Positions 43,743 to 52,260 of a DNA stretch of 64,000 bases are shown piece after piece. This DNA is from Pseudomonadales bacterium. Its GTDB lineage: Bacteria > Pseudomonadota > Gammaproteobacteria > Pseudomonadales > Ketobacteraceae. Below the pieces are notes generated by a model. That model was not told the origin of the DNA and made no database searches. It saw nothing but the letters and a program-made list of their open reading frames with translations. Position 1 is the first letter of the stretch; every line of letters starts with the position of its first letter. Position numbers and translations under genes: made by a program. Location of the stretch: positions 84,166 through 148,165 of the forward strand of contig JAGUVW010000036.1 of NCBI GenBank assembly GCA_020062665.1, in the 5' to 3' direction.

Positions 43743-45968
43743 ATGAAAGGGGTGATCAAGGGAATCGTCATTGCCGTACTGGGCGCGGTGGCGCTGCTGG
43801 CACTGGCCGTGGTGCTGCTGGTGACATTGGTGAATCCCAATGATTATCGTGAGGACATCAGCCGTATCGCCCGCGACAGCGCTGGCGTGGAATTGAAGCT
43901 GGGCGGTGATCTGAGCTGGCGCTTCTATCCGGTGCTGGGGTTCGGTGCAGCGGATGTCGGCCTGGCGCTGCGCAGTGGTCAGCCTGAGCTGGTGCACATC
44001 GGCGAGATGGCGGTGGGCGTGCGCATCATTCCGCTGCTGTCGGGCAAGATTGAAATCGACGCGCTGGATATTGGCGGACTGAAGGCCAACCTGATCGTCA
44101 ACGAGAAGGGCGAAAACAACTGGCAGATGGCAGACAGCACTGCACCGGCCACCGCAACCGAAGCGCCCGCCACAGCAACAGCAGGCGAACCGCCCGCGCC
44201 GACAACCGCTTCCACCACGCCGGATGTTTTCATTCCGCTGGTGCGCATTCATTCCTCCACTATCCACTACGAAGACAAACCTGCCAAGGCCGCCTATACG
44301 GTGGATCTGCCGCTGCTGGAACTGAAAGACGTCAACCTGAAGGAACCATTCCCGCTGCTGCTGGAAGCCCGCGTGCGTGATCAGGCCGGGCTGGATGTGA
44401 ACACACGGCTGGAAGGCAACGTGAGCGCGCTGCTGGAGAGCAAACAGTTCGGCATCGATAACATGAATCTGGCGGCGGAGATCGCAGGCATCGTGGCCAA
44501 ACCGCTGGCGTTGAATCTGCAGGGCAATGCCCGTTTCGATCAGCAGCAGGACAAGGCCGATGTCACACTGGAGCGGTTGCAGCTGGCGAATCTGGTGGCG
44601 CGTCTGCAGGTGGCGGCAACCACGGTCACCACTGCGCCCGCATTCAAGGGACAACTGGCCAGCGACGTGTTCAACGCGAAAGAATTGCTGACCACTCTGG
44701 GCATGGACGCGCCGGTAACGCAGGATGCCAACGCGCTGACGCGGGTGCAGTTCAACACGGATTTTGCCGGGACACCGGACAAGGTTGCGCTCAAACCGCT
44801 GACGCTGAAACTGGATGCCAGCACGCTGAATGGTGAAGTGTCGGTGGTGGATGTGAGCAAGCAGGCGATCCGTTTCGCGCTGCAACTGGACAAGCTCGAC
44901 GCGGATCAGTATCTGCCGCCGCCCGCACCGGAAACCGCCGCCACTGCTGCACCAGCGCCCAAGGCAGCGCCCAGCGCCACTGCCGCGGCGGAAGAACTGA
45001 TTCCGGTGGAAACCCTGCGCACGCTGAATCTCAAGGGTACCTTCAAGGCCGGCGAAGTGATCGTGCAGAAGATTGCCATGCGTGACATCGCCCTCAGCAT
45101 CAAGGCCATCGACGGCGACATCCAGATCACCGATCTGGGCGCCAAACTGCTGCAGGGATCGCTGGCCGGCAAGGTGCTGCTGGATGCACGTCAGGCCCAG
45201 CCGAAGATCACCACCCAGATCGACCTGAACCAGATCGAAGTGAGTGAACTGATGAAGCCCTTCGTCAGCGCGCAACTGCTGTCGGGCCGCACCAGCATGA
45301 AGCTGGACACCACCACCACGGGCAACGACATGGACACCTTGCTGAAGCAGGCGCTGGGGCAGATCAATCTGAACATGGCCAATACGGTGGTGCACGGCGT
45401 CAACGTGAACCAGATTGCGCTGGATGCCGTGAAGAGCAAGCTCGGTGATTTCACCGCGCTGATGCCGGACTACCAGGACAAGCTGCCCAAGGCGCTGAAA
45501 GGCGACACCGAGATTCGCAATCTGCTCGCCAACATGGTGATCGAGAACGGCCATCTGCTGATGCCGGATTTCAGCGCCGACACCGGCGAAGGCCAGCTCA
45601 GTGCATCCGGTGACATCGACCTGTTGCAGAAAGGTTTCGATTACCGCTTTGGTGTGGTGCTGTCGGCGCTGGATGACAACAAGTATCTGCAAGGTGTGAA
45701 GTGGCCCGTGCGCTGCAAGGGTAATCTGGAAACTGCCGCCACCGACTGGTGCCGCCCCGACAGCAAGGCCGTGGGCAAGGTGCTGGAGCAGGCTGCCACC
45801 GTGGCATTGCGTGACAAGGGCGCGCAGGAGCTGGGCAAAAAACTCGGCATGGACAACGCGGATGAAGCGGCGCTGAAGGAGGAGCTGCGGCAGAAGGCCA
45901 AGGCCGAGGAAGACCGCGCCAAGAAAAAACTCAACGAGTCGCTGAAAAAGCTGCTCGAAAAGCAGTAA
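43743..45968 (+). CDS. asmA: AsmA family protein
   Basis: 741 aa. One N-terminal transmembrane helix (about 5-29), then the AsmA signature (NPNDYREDISRIARDSAGVE and LKLGGDLSWRFYPVLGFGAA). Two Ala/Thr/Pro-rich linkers (about 137-160 and 400-420) interrupt the long beta-rich body. The end is a charged coiled helix (KAKAEEDRAKKKLNESLKKL). AsmA-like proteins bridge the inner and outer membranes and are implicated in phospholipid transport and outer-membrane assembly. AGGAG Shine-Dalgarno; an extended -10 promoter precedes it. Confidence 0.88.
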   Translation: MKGVIKGIVIAVLGAVALLALAVVLLVTLVNPNDYREDISRIARDSAGVELKLGGDLSWRFYPVLGFGAADVGLALRSGQPELVHIGEMAVGVRIIPLLSGKIEIDALDIGGLKANLIVNEKGENNWQMADSTAPATATEAPATATAGEPPAPTTASTTPDVFIPLVRIHSSTIHYEDKPAKAAYTVDLPLLELKDVNLKEPFPLLLEARVRDQAGLDVNTRLEGNVSALLESKQFGIDNMNLAAEIAGIVAKPLALNLQGNARFDQQQDKADVTLERLQLANLVARLQVAATTVTTAPAFKGQLASDVFNAKELLTTLGMDAPVTQDANALTRVQFNTDFAGTPDKVALKPLTLKLDASTLNGEVSVVDVSKQAIRFALQLDKLDADQYLPPPAPETAATAAPAPKAAPSATAAAEELIPVETLRTLNLKGTFKAGEVIVQKIAMRDIALSIKAIDGDIQITDLGAKLLQGSLAGKVLLDARQAQPKITTQIDLNQIEVSELMKPFVSAQLLSGRTSMKLDTTTTGNDMDTLLKQALGQINLNMANTVVHGVNVNQIALDAVKSKLGDFTALMPDYQDKLPKALKGDTEIRNLLANMVIENGHLLMPDFSADTGEGQLSASGDIDLLQKGFDYRFGVVLSALDDNKYLQGVKWPVRCKGNLETAATDWCRPDSKAVGKVLEQAATVALRDKGAQELGKKLGMDNADEAALKEELRQKAKAEEDRAKKKLNESLKKLLEKQ

Positions 45969-45977
45969 CAGGTAAAA

Positions 45978-46001
45978 GCGCTGCCGTAATCCCGGCAGCG
46001 C
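45978..46001 (+). terminator. Hairpin after asmA
   Basis: GCGCTGCCG, 6-nt loop, CGGCAGCGC: a perfect 9-bp stem without a T-run. Weak terminator candidate between asmA and the efflux genes. Confidence 0.5.
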
Positions 46002-46047
46002 GATTGCAGTATTCGACACCCAGCAGTTCCGACAGGAGAGTGAAAAC

Positions 46048-47082
46048 ATGCGAAGCCTCTGCGCAGTATTGTTGGCCGCAGTCATTGTGATGCCCGCCGC
46101 CGCAAGCGAGGAAACGGTTGTGAAGCTGGCGCCTGTCGTGATCGAATCCGTGGCGGATCGGGTGGAGGCGCTGGGCACGCTCAAGGCCAATGAATCGGTG
46201 GAGCTGTCGGTCAAGGTATCGGCGATCGTGGAGCGGTTGCAGTTCGAAAGCGGACAGCGCGTGAAAAAAGGCGATCTGCTGGCCGAAATGTCCAGTGCCG
46301 AAGAACAGGCCCTGCTGCAGGAAGCGCAATACACGCTGGAAGAAGCCAACGCCCAACTGGAACGCATCAGGTCACTGATCGGTCGCGGTGATGCGTCGCG
46401 TTCCCTGCTGGATGAGCGGCAGCGCGAGTACAACGTGGCGCGCGCCCGCGTGCTTGCCATCGAGTCGCGGCTGCAGGATCGCCGCGTGATTGCACCGTTC
46501 GATGGCGTGGTGGGTTTGCGCAACATCAGTCCGGGCGCGTATGTGGCAGCGGGCGATGTGATCACCAGTCTGATTGACGACAGCCGCATGAAACTGGACT
46601 TTGGTGTGCCGTCGGTGTTCCTGCAAACCCTGGTACCTGGCATGAATATTGTCGGCCGTGCCCGCGCGCTGGGTGATCACGAATTCCGTGGCGTCGTCCA
46701 GTCTATCGACAACCGCATCGATCCGGTGTCCCGCTCCATCACCGTGCGCGCCACCATTCCCAATCCGGATGGATTGTTGCGCCCCGGTTTGCTGATGGAA
46801 GTGGATCTGCTGACGTTGGAGCGCGATGCGTTGGTGATTCCGGAATTGGCGCTGGTGCCGCAGGGACAGCAGCAGTTTGTGTTTCTGGCGCAGCCTGATG
46901 CCGACGGTGTGCTGCGGGCGCAGCGACGGGAAATCAAGTCCGGATCGCGCTGGCAGGGCAAGGTGGAAATCACCGCAGGACTGCAGGCGGGCGATCAGGT
47001 GGTGACCCACGGCACGCTCAAAATGCGTGATCAGATGCCCATCCGGGTACAGGACGAGACCGCTCAGACGGGAGCCCGCTGA
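46048..47082 (+). CDS. RND efflux periplasmic adaptor subunit (MFP)
   Basis: 344 aa. Signal peptide MRSLCAVLLAAVIVMPAAA, then the membrane-fusion order: beta-barrel strand, lipoyl half (ELSVKVSAIVERLQFESGQR), coiled-coil hairpin (about 85-140), second lipoyl half (VIAPFDGVVGLRNISPGAYV) and beta-barrel/MP domains. Links the RND pump downstream to an outer-membrane channel. AGGAG Shine-Dalgarno. The stop overlaps the pump ATG (TGATG). No outer-membrane factor gene is adjacent. Confidence 0.92.
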   Translation: MRSLCAVLLAAVIVMPAAASEETVVKLAPVVIESVADRVEALGTLKANESVELSVKVSAIVERLQFESGQRVKKGDLLAEMSSAEEQALLQEAQYTLEEANAQLERIRSLIGRGDASRSLLDERQREYNVARARVLAIESRLQDRRVIAPFDGVVGLRNISPGAYVAAGDVITSLIDDSRMKLDFGVPSVFLQTLVPGMNIVGRARALGDHEFRGVVQSIDNRIDPVSRSITVRATIPNPDGLLRPGLLMEVDLLTLERDALVIPELALVPQGQQQFVFLAQPDADGVLRAQRREIKSGSRWQGKVEITAGLQAGDQVVTHGTLKMRDQMPIRVQDETAQTGAR

Positions 47083-50000
47083 TGCTGCTGTCGGACATTT
47101 CAGTCAAGCGCCCGGTATTTGCGGCGGTCATTTCCCTGATACTGGTGGCGCTGGGTCTGGTGGCGTTCGAACGTCTGCCGCTGCGTGAATATCCCAACAT
47201 TGATCCCCCGGTGGTGACCATCGCCACCACTTATCCCGGCGCGTCTGCCAGCGTGGTGGAAACCCGCATTACCCAAATCATCGAAGACAACATCGCTGGC
47301 ATCGAAGGCATCCAGTTTGTGGAATCCAGCAGCACCGATGGCAGTTCGCGCATCTCCATCGAATTCGATATCGGCCGTGACATGGATGCTGCCGCCAACG
47401 ACGTGCGCGACCGGGTGTCGAGCGTCATCGCTGATCTGCCGGCCGAAGCCGATCCGCCGGAAGTGCAGAAGCAAAGCGGCGACGATGACGTGATCATGTG
47501 GTTCAACCTGGTGGGCGAGGGCATGTCCATTCCCGAGCTGACCGACTACGCCGATCGCTATCTGGTGGACCGGTTCTCGGTGATCGACGGCGTGTCGCGG
47601 GTGCGCATCGGTGGCGAGCAGCGTTACGCCATGCGTATCTGGCTCGATCGCAATCAACTGGCAGCGCGGGGCCTGACTGCCAACGACGTGGAAGATGTGC
47701 TGCGGGCCGAAAATGTGGAATTGCCCGCCGGTTATGTCGAAAGCAGCGATCTGCAGTTCACCGTGCGGGTGCAGCGGAATTTCCAGGATGCGGACACCTT
47801 CGGCAGTCTGGTGCTCGACCGTCGCAGCAATGGTTATCTGGTGCGGCTGCGGGATGTGGCGCGGGTGGAAAAAGGCACCGAAGAATCGCGCATGCTGTTT
47901 CGTGGCAATGGCATTCCCCAGGTGGGCATCGGCATCGTCAAGCAGTCCACCGCCAACATCATCGACGTGGCGCGCAGTGCCAAGCAGGTGCGCGAGCAAA
48001 TCAACCAGATTCTGCCGGCGCACATGAGTCTGGAGCAGAGTTACGATTCCTCGGTGTTCGTCGAAAGCGCCATTCGTGAGGTGTACATCACCCTCGCCAT
48101 CGCCATCGTGCTGGTGATCCTGAATATCTATCTGTTCCTGGGCAGCGCGCGGGCCATGCTGGTGCCGGCGGTGACGGTGCCGGTGTCGATCATCGCCACG
48201 GCGATCGCACTGTGGATGCTGGGATTCTCTGTCAATCTTCTCACCCTGCTGGCGCTGGTACTGGCGATTGGCCTGGTGGTGGATGACGCGGTGGTGGTAC
48301 TGGAAAACGTCGTGCGGCGCATGCAGGAATACAACGAGCCGCCGCTGCTGGCCGCGTATCGCGGTGCCCGTCAGGTGGGATTCGCAGTGATTGCCACCAC
48401 CCTGGTGCTGGTGGCGGTGTTCGTGCCCATCGCATTCCTGCAGGGTGATCTGGGCCGGCTGTTTTCTGAATTTGCGCTGACCATGACGGCGGCGGTGTGC
48501 TTCTCCACGCTGGTGGCGTTGACGTTGTCACCGGTGCTGGCGTCGAAGGTATTGCGGCCCACGGATGATGATGGCCGCATGGTGCGCCTGGTTAACAGCA
48601 GTTTTCGCTGGCTGCGGCAGCAGTATGGACGCGCGGTGCATTTTTGCCTGGCGTGGCCGGCGGTGGTGGTGGCGGGATTTCTGGCACTGCTGGTGCTGTG
48701 CTACTGGATATTCCAGCAGTTGCCGTCGGAATACGCGCCCAAGGAGGATCGCGGTGCCTTCTTCCTGATGGTGAACGGCCCCGAAGGCGCCACTTACGAA
48801 TACATGTCCGATTACATGGATGAAGTTGAACGGCGCATGATGCCGTACGTGGAAAAAGGCGAGATCACCCGACTGCTGGTGCGCGCGCCGCGCAATTTCG
48901 GTGGCGTGCAGACCTTCAACACTGGCATCGTCATCACCGTGTTGAATGACTGGGCAGTGCGTCGCAACGGTTTCGACATCATGGAAGAAATCCGCGCAAA
49001 GATGGCGGATCTGCCGGGCGTGCGCGCGTTCCCCATCATGCGGCAGGGATTTGGCGCGCGCCTGCAGAAACCCGTGCAGTTTGTGATTGGCGGCGGCACC
49101 TATGAACAGCTGGTGGAATGGCGCGATCAGCTGGTGGATCTGATCGAAGCCGACAATCCCGGCCTGGTGGGTGTGGATTGGGATTACAAGGAAACCCAGC
49201 CCCAGCTGCGGGTGGTGATCGACTACAACCGGGCCGCAGATCTGGGCGTGTCCGTTGGCAACATCGGCCGCACACTGGAAACCATGCTCGGTTCCCGCCG
49301 TGTCACCACTTATGTGGATCAGGGTGAGGAGTACGACGTGATTCTGGAAGGTGAGCGCGAGGCCCAGCGCACACCCACCAGCCTGCAGAACATTTACGTG
49401 AAATCCGACCGCCTCGATCAGCTGGTGCCGCTGGCCAACCTGGTGCGGCTGGAGGAAGTGGCGGACTCCAGCACGCTCAACCGTTACAACCGGGTGCGGG
49501 CGATTACGCTGGAAGCGGATCTGGCGCCGGATCTTGCGCTGGGTGAAGCCCTTGCCCACCTGGAAAATCTGGTGCGCGAGCATCTGCCCGAGGATGTGAT
49601 CATCGACTACAAGGGACAGTCGCAGGATTTCAAGGATGCTGGTGGCAGCGTGCTATTCATTTTCCTGCTGGGCATCCTGATCACCTATCTGGTGCTGGCG
49701 GCGCAGTTCGAAAGTTTTGTGCATCCGTTCGTTATCATGCTGACGGTGCCGCTGGCGATGGCCGGTGGCCTGTTGGGTCTCTACCTTTCTGGCGGAACGT
49801 TGAATGTCTACACGCAGATCGGATTGATCATGCTGGTGGGGCTGGCATCGAAGAACGGCATTCTGATCGTGGAGTTCGCCAACCAGTTGCGTGACGAAGG
49901 TCAGCATTTCAAGGATGCCATTCAGGAAGCGGCCCAGGTGCGCTTTCGTCCCATCATCATCACCGGGATCACGACGGCGGCGGGATCGGTGCCGTTGCTG

Positions 50001-50192
50001 TTGTCCAGCGGCGCCGGTGCCGAAACCCGCTTTGCCATTGGCATCGTGGTATTGGCCGGTACGCTGGCGGCAACATTTTTTACCCTGTTTGTGGTGCCGG
50101 TGGCCTATGAACTGCTGGCGCGACGCACCGGATCGCCGGGCGATGTGGCGCGGGCGCTGGAACAGCAGGAGCGGCAGCACGGCGAGCGCTGA
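47082..50192 (+). CDS. RND-family efflux pump, inner-membrane subunit
   Basis: 1036 aa, HAE-1/AcrB-like length and layout: TM1 near 12-30, a large periplasmic porter loop, a TM2-TM6 block with the proton-relay acidic pair in GLVVDDAVVVLENVVRRM, the second porter loop, then TM8-TM12 with FRPIIITGITTAAGSVPLLL. Proton-driven export of drugs, solvents or hydrophobic compounds is likely. Translationally coupled to the adaptor; closed by the terminator at 50253-50290. Confidence 0.94.
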   Translation: MLLSDISVKRPVFAAVISLILVALGLVAFERLPLREYPNIDPPVVTIATTYPGASASVVETRITQIIEDNIAGIEGIQFVESSSTDGSSRISIEFDIGRDMDAAANDVRDRVSSVIADLPAEADPPEVQKQSGDDDVIMWFNLVGEGMSIPELTDYADRYLVDRFSVIDGVSRVRIGGEQRYAMRIWLDRNQLAARGLTANDVEDVLRAENVELPAGYVESSDLQFTVRVQRNFQDADTFGSLVLDRRSNGYLVRLRDVARVEKGTEESRMLFRGNGIPQVGIGIVKQSTANIIDVARSAKQVREQINQILPAHMSLEQSYDSSVFVESAIREVYITLAIAIVLVILNIYLFLGSARAMLVPAVTVPVSIIATAIALWMLGFSVNLLTLLALVLAIGLVVDDAVVVLENVVRRMQEYNEPPLLAAYRGARQVGFAVIATTLVLVAVFVPIAFLQGDLGRLFSEFALTMTAAVCFSTLVALTLSPVLASKVLRPTDDDGRMVRLVNSSFRWLRQQYGRAVHFCLAWPAVVVAGFLALLVLCYWIFQQLPSEYAPKEDRGAFFLMVNGPEGATYEYMSDYMDEVERRMMPYVEKGEITRLLVRAPRNFGGVQTFNTGIVITVLNDWAVRRNGFDIMEEIRAKMADLPGVRAFPIMRQGFGARLQKPVQFVIGGGTYEQLVEWRDQLVDLIEADNPGLVGVDWDYKETQPQLRVVIDYNRAADLGVSVGNIGRTLETMLGSRRVTTYVDQGEEYDVILEGEREAQRTPTSLQNIYVKSDRLDQLVPLANLVRLEEVADSSTLNRYNRVRAITLEADLAPDLALGEALAHLENLVREHLPEDVIIDYKGQSQDFKDAGGSVLFIFLLGILITYLVLAAQFESFVHPFVIMLTVPLAMAGGLLGLYLSGGTLNVYTQIGLIMLVGLASKNGILIVEFANQLRDEGQHFKDAIQEAAQVRFRPIIITGITTAAGSVPLLLSSGAGAETRFAIGIVVLAGTLAATFFTLFVVPVAYELLARRTGSPGDVARALEQQERQHGER

Positions 50193-50252
50193 GAGTGTCG
50201 TGCAAGATTGGCAGTGTGGTGTGTTGCAACGATGTGCGTATGATTGCGGAAT

Positions 50253-50290
50253 AAAAAACGGGGGCGGCCACAACCGCCCCCGCATTTTTT
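50253..50290. terminator. Bidirectional Rho-independent terminator
   Basis: A6, CGGGGGCGG, 6-nt loop, CCGCCCCCG, CA, T6. Sits between the RND pump (+) and the secreted protein gene (-). Confidence 0.92.
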
Positions 50291-50299
50291 GACACCAGT

Positions 50300-51310
50300 T
50301 CAGCTGTTGCTGGCGGAGCGCACTGCCAGGGTGTCGCTGCCATCGGCGGGTCTTTTCGGCGCCACTTCCATCTGGGGAAACAGCGCAGCGGGTTTCAGTG
50401 TGGCGGGCACGTAAAAGTCGTAGGGAATCATGACCGGCTCCACATCGCCCAGATCCATCTGACGCTCCAGCACGAAGTAGTAAGCCGGTTCCACTACACC
50501 CTGGCCATCATCGTAAAGCACCAGTTCGGCACGGGTCAGCTCGGCGCCCAGGGCTTTTTTGGCCATGACTTCGATTTCCCGCTTGGCGCTGGCGCGGATG
50601 CTGTCCGGTTTCTGCAGCATGTCGCTGGACAGGCGCACGGATTTTTCCAGCCGTGGCCACTGGTACACCAGCGCTGCCAGTTCGGCCTGCTCACCCAGCT
50701 GCATCACGATGCGGGCATCGCCTTCCACTTTCAGCCCATCCAGCGTACGGCCCAGACGCACGGTTTTCAGCTTCTCGAAAATTTCCGACTTGCCGCTGCC
50801 GTCGGCGATGGACATATTCAGGCCACCGATGTGAGCGACGAATGTTTCAGCGGGATCGATCTTCAGGCCGAACTGTTCCAGCGTTCTGCCAGCCAGCGCG
50901 GGCAGATCAATGTCCTGGGGCAGATCGGGGGTGCTGCTGTCCTTGCTGTACTTCATCAGTCCGCCGTTGAAGAGGAAGTTGCCGGTGCGGCTGTCCACCT
51001 CGAAGGTGGCCGATGGCTCGCTTGCACTGGTGAAGGCGATGCGGGTTTCGCTCAGGCGCAGCGGTTTGTCCTGGGCGAAGGCAACGCCACTGGCACGCCC
51101 CATCACACTGCCCAGCTTGTTGCGCGCGCTCAGTTCAGCGGCGGTCGGCGTGGCGGCATAGTAAGTTTTCAGTTCGACTTTTTCCTGGCCGATGCGATCC
51201 AGCAATTCCAGTCCCTTGATGTCAGCGTGAACAAAAGTGGTGACGCTGCCCAGCACGATGGCGGAAGCAGCCAGCGCGATTTTCTTCATGGTGATGTTAT
51301 GCAGTTTCAT
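50300..51310 (-). CDS. Secreted protein of unknown function
   Basis: 336 aa. Signal peptide (MKKIALAASAIVLGSVTTFV, cleavage after about VHA); the ATG at 51310 has an AAGGAAT Shine-Dalgarno, although the Met seven residues later is also possible. No cysteine, so no disulfides. Mixed alpha/beta sequence with LPALAGRTLEQFGLKIDPAE and ASAKREIEVMAKKALGAELT; no recognised family. It lies 24 bp behind the caspase-like gene at 51335-52030 and is probably its co-expressed partner (substrate, inhibitor or chaperone). Confidence 0.65.
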   Translation of the reverse strand: MKLHNITMKKIALAASAIVLGSVTTFVHADIKGLELLDRIGQEKVELKTYYAATPTAAELSARNKLGSVMGRASGVAFAQDKPLRLSETRIAFTSASEPSATFEVDSRTGNFLFNGGLMKYSKDSSTPDLPQDIDLPALAGRTLEQFGLKIDPAETFVAHIGGLNMSIADGSGKSEIFEKLKTVRLGRTLDGLKVEGDARIVMQLGEQAELAALVYQWPRLEKSVRLSSDMLQKPDSIRASAKREIEVMAKKALGAELTRAELVLYDDGQGVVEPAYYFVLERQMDLGDVEPVMIPYDFYVPATLKPAALFPQMEVAPKRPADGSDTLAVRSASNS

Positions 51311-51334
51311 GAGTTCGATTCCTTTTCATCCTGA

Positions 51335-52030
51335 TCAGTATTGGTACCAAAGGCGCAGACTGCCGTGATTGATCGGCGGATCGGCTACCACGCTGCCGTA
51401 GCGATCGCCGTCGGCGCTGGGGTGCATGACAGCGGAACCATGCTCGTCGCTCTTGCCTTTGGCGTTGATGGCATCAAACCAGGCCTGCCACACCGCGTAA
51501 TTGTTTTTGATGCGGGGGCCGAAATAGTCCGTGACTTTCTGATCGGTGGATTGCCAGCTCACCGTGTGAAAACCCATGGCCTGATGCAGTCCATCGAAAA
51601 TGCCGTTGTTGTTGCTGGTCCAGTTCGACCACCAGTCGGTGACTTCGATGGGGCTGGGCACTACGTAGCAGGATTGAAAGGCAACGAACTCCGCATCCAT
51701 GTTGCCGTAACCCAGATGCGCGGATGAACCGGCAGTGGCGAGGTTGACGTTGCCGTCCAGGCCGGCGATCAACCATTTGTTGCCATGTCCGGCAAAGATG
51801 GCGAAATCCATCGCATCCACGCGGTTGTTGTTGTTCCAGGTCCACTGGTGTTTGTATGAGTAGTAGTACTGCTCATAGTTGAAATGTTTGAGGAAGTTGT
51901 ACACCACCGTGTCGTGACCTTCGTCGGTGGTTCCGGCGTAACCGCCTTCTTCAAAATCCACGGCCAATACAGGTGTGGTGGCCGCTGCCACGAGCACACC
52001 CAGTGCGAGCTTTTTCTGCAAGGTTTTCAT
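51335..52030 (-). CDS. Secreted DUF6345-like protein with caspase-type His/Cys signature
   Basis: 231 aa from the ATG at 52030 (TGGAG Shine-Dalgarno). Signal peptide to about Ala23. The core reads MDFAIFAGHGN (His82) and, 39 residues later, AEFVAFQSCYVV (Cys121), the order of the catalytic dyad in caspase/gingipain-fold (clan CD) peptidases. I recall this GHG...SC pattern in DUF6345, but the family assignment is from memory. Rich in Trp/Tyr/Asn. Could be a protease or a catalytically inactive relative. Confidence 0.65.
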   Translation of the reverse strand: MKTLQKKLALGVLVAAATTPVLAVDFEEGGYAGTTDEGHDTVVYNFLKHFNYEQYYYSYKHQWTWNNNNRVDAMDFAIFAGHGNKWLIAGLDGNVNLATAGSSAHLGYGNMDAEFVAFQSCYVVPSPIEVTDWWSNWTSNNNGIFDGLHQAMGFHTVSWQSTDQKVTDYFGPRIKNNYAVWQAWFDAINAKGKSDEHGSAVMHPSADGDRYGSVVADPPINHGSLRLWYQY

Positions 52031-52260
52031 CAAGTGTTCTCCAAAAATTTTGATGGCGTTGTCGCTGTCCTGCGGCACGAGCGAGCAACGTCATAGTAGG
52101 GTGATTGCGAATCGGGTGCTGTGACAAAGTGAAGCTGTGTTCGGGCAGAAAGGCAGCCGGCGTTTGTGTGGCGTGCTGGATTATTTTTGCGACGCGCTGG
52201 TGCAGGCGGGATGGCGCTCCATTGCGCCTGATGTTGAGCGTGGTGGAAAAAAGTCATGAT

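Noticed and set aside
43704..46643. 979-codon open frame on the minus strand, opposite asmA and the RND adaptor
   Set aside because: Same reason: real genes with Shine-Dalgarno sites and domains lie on the plus strand.
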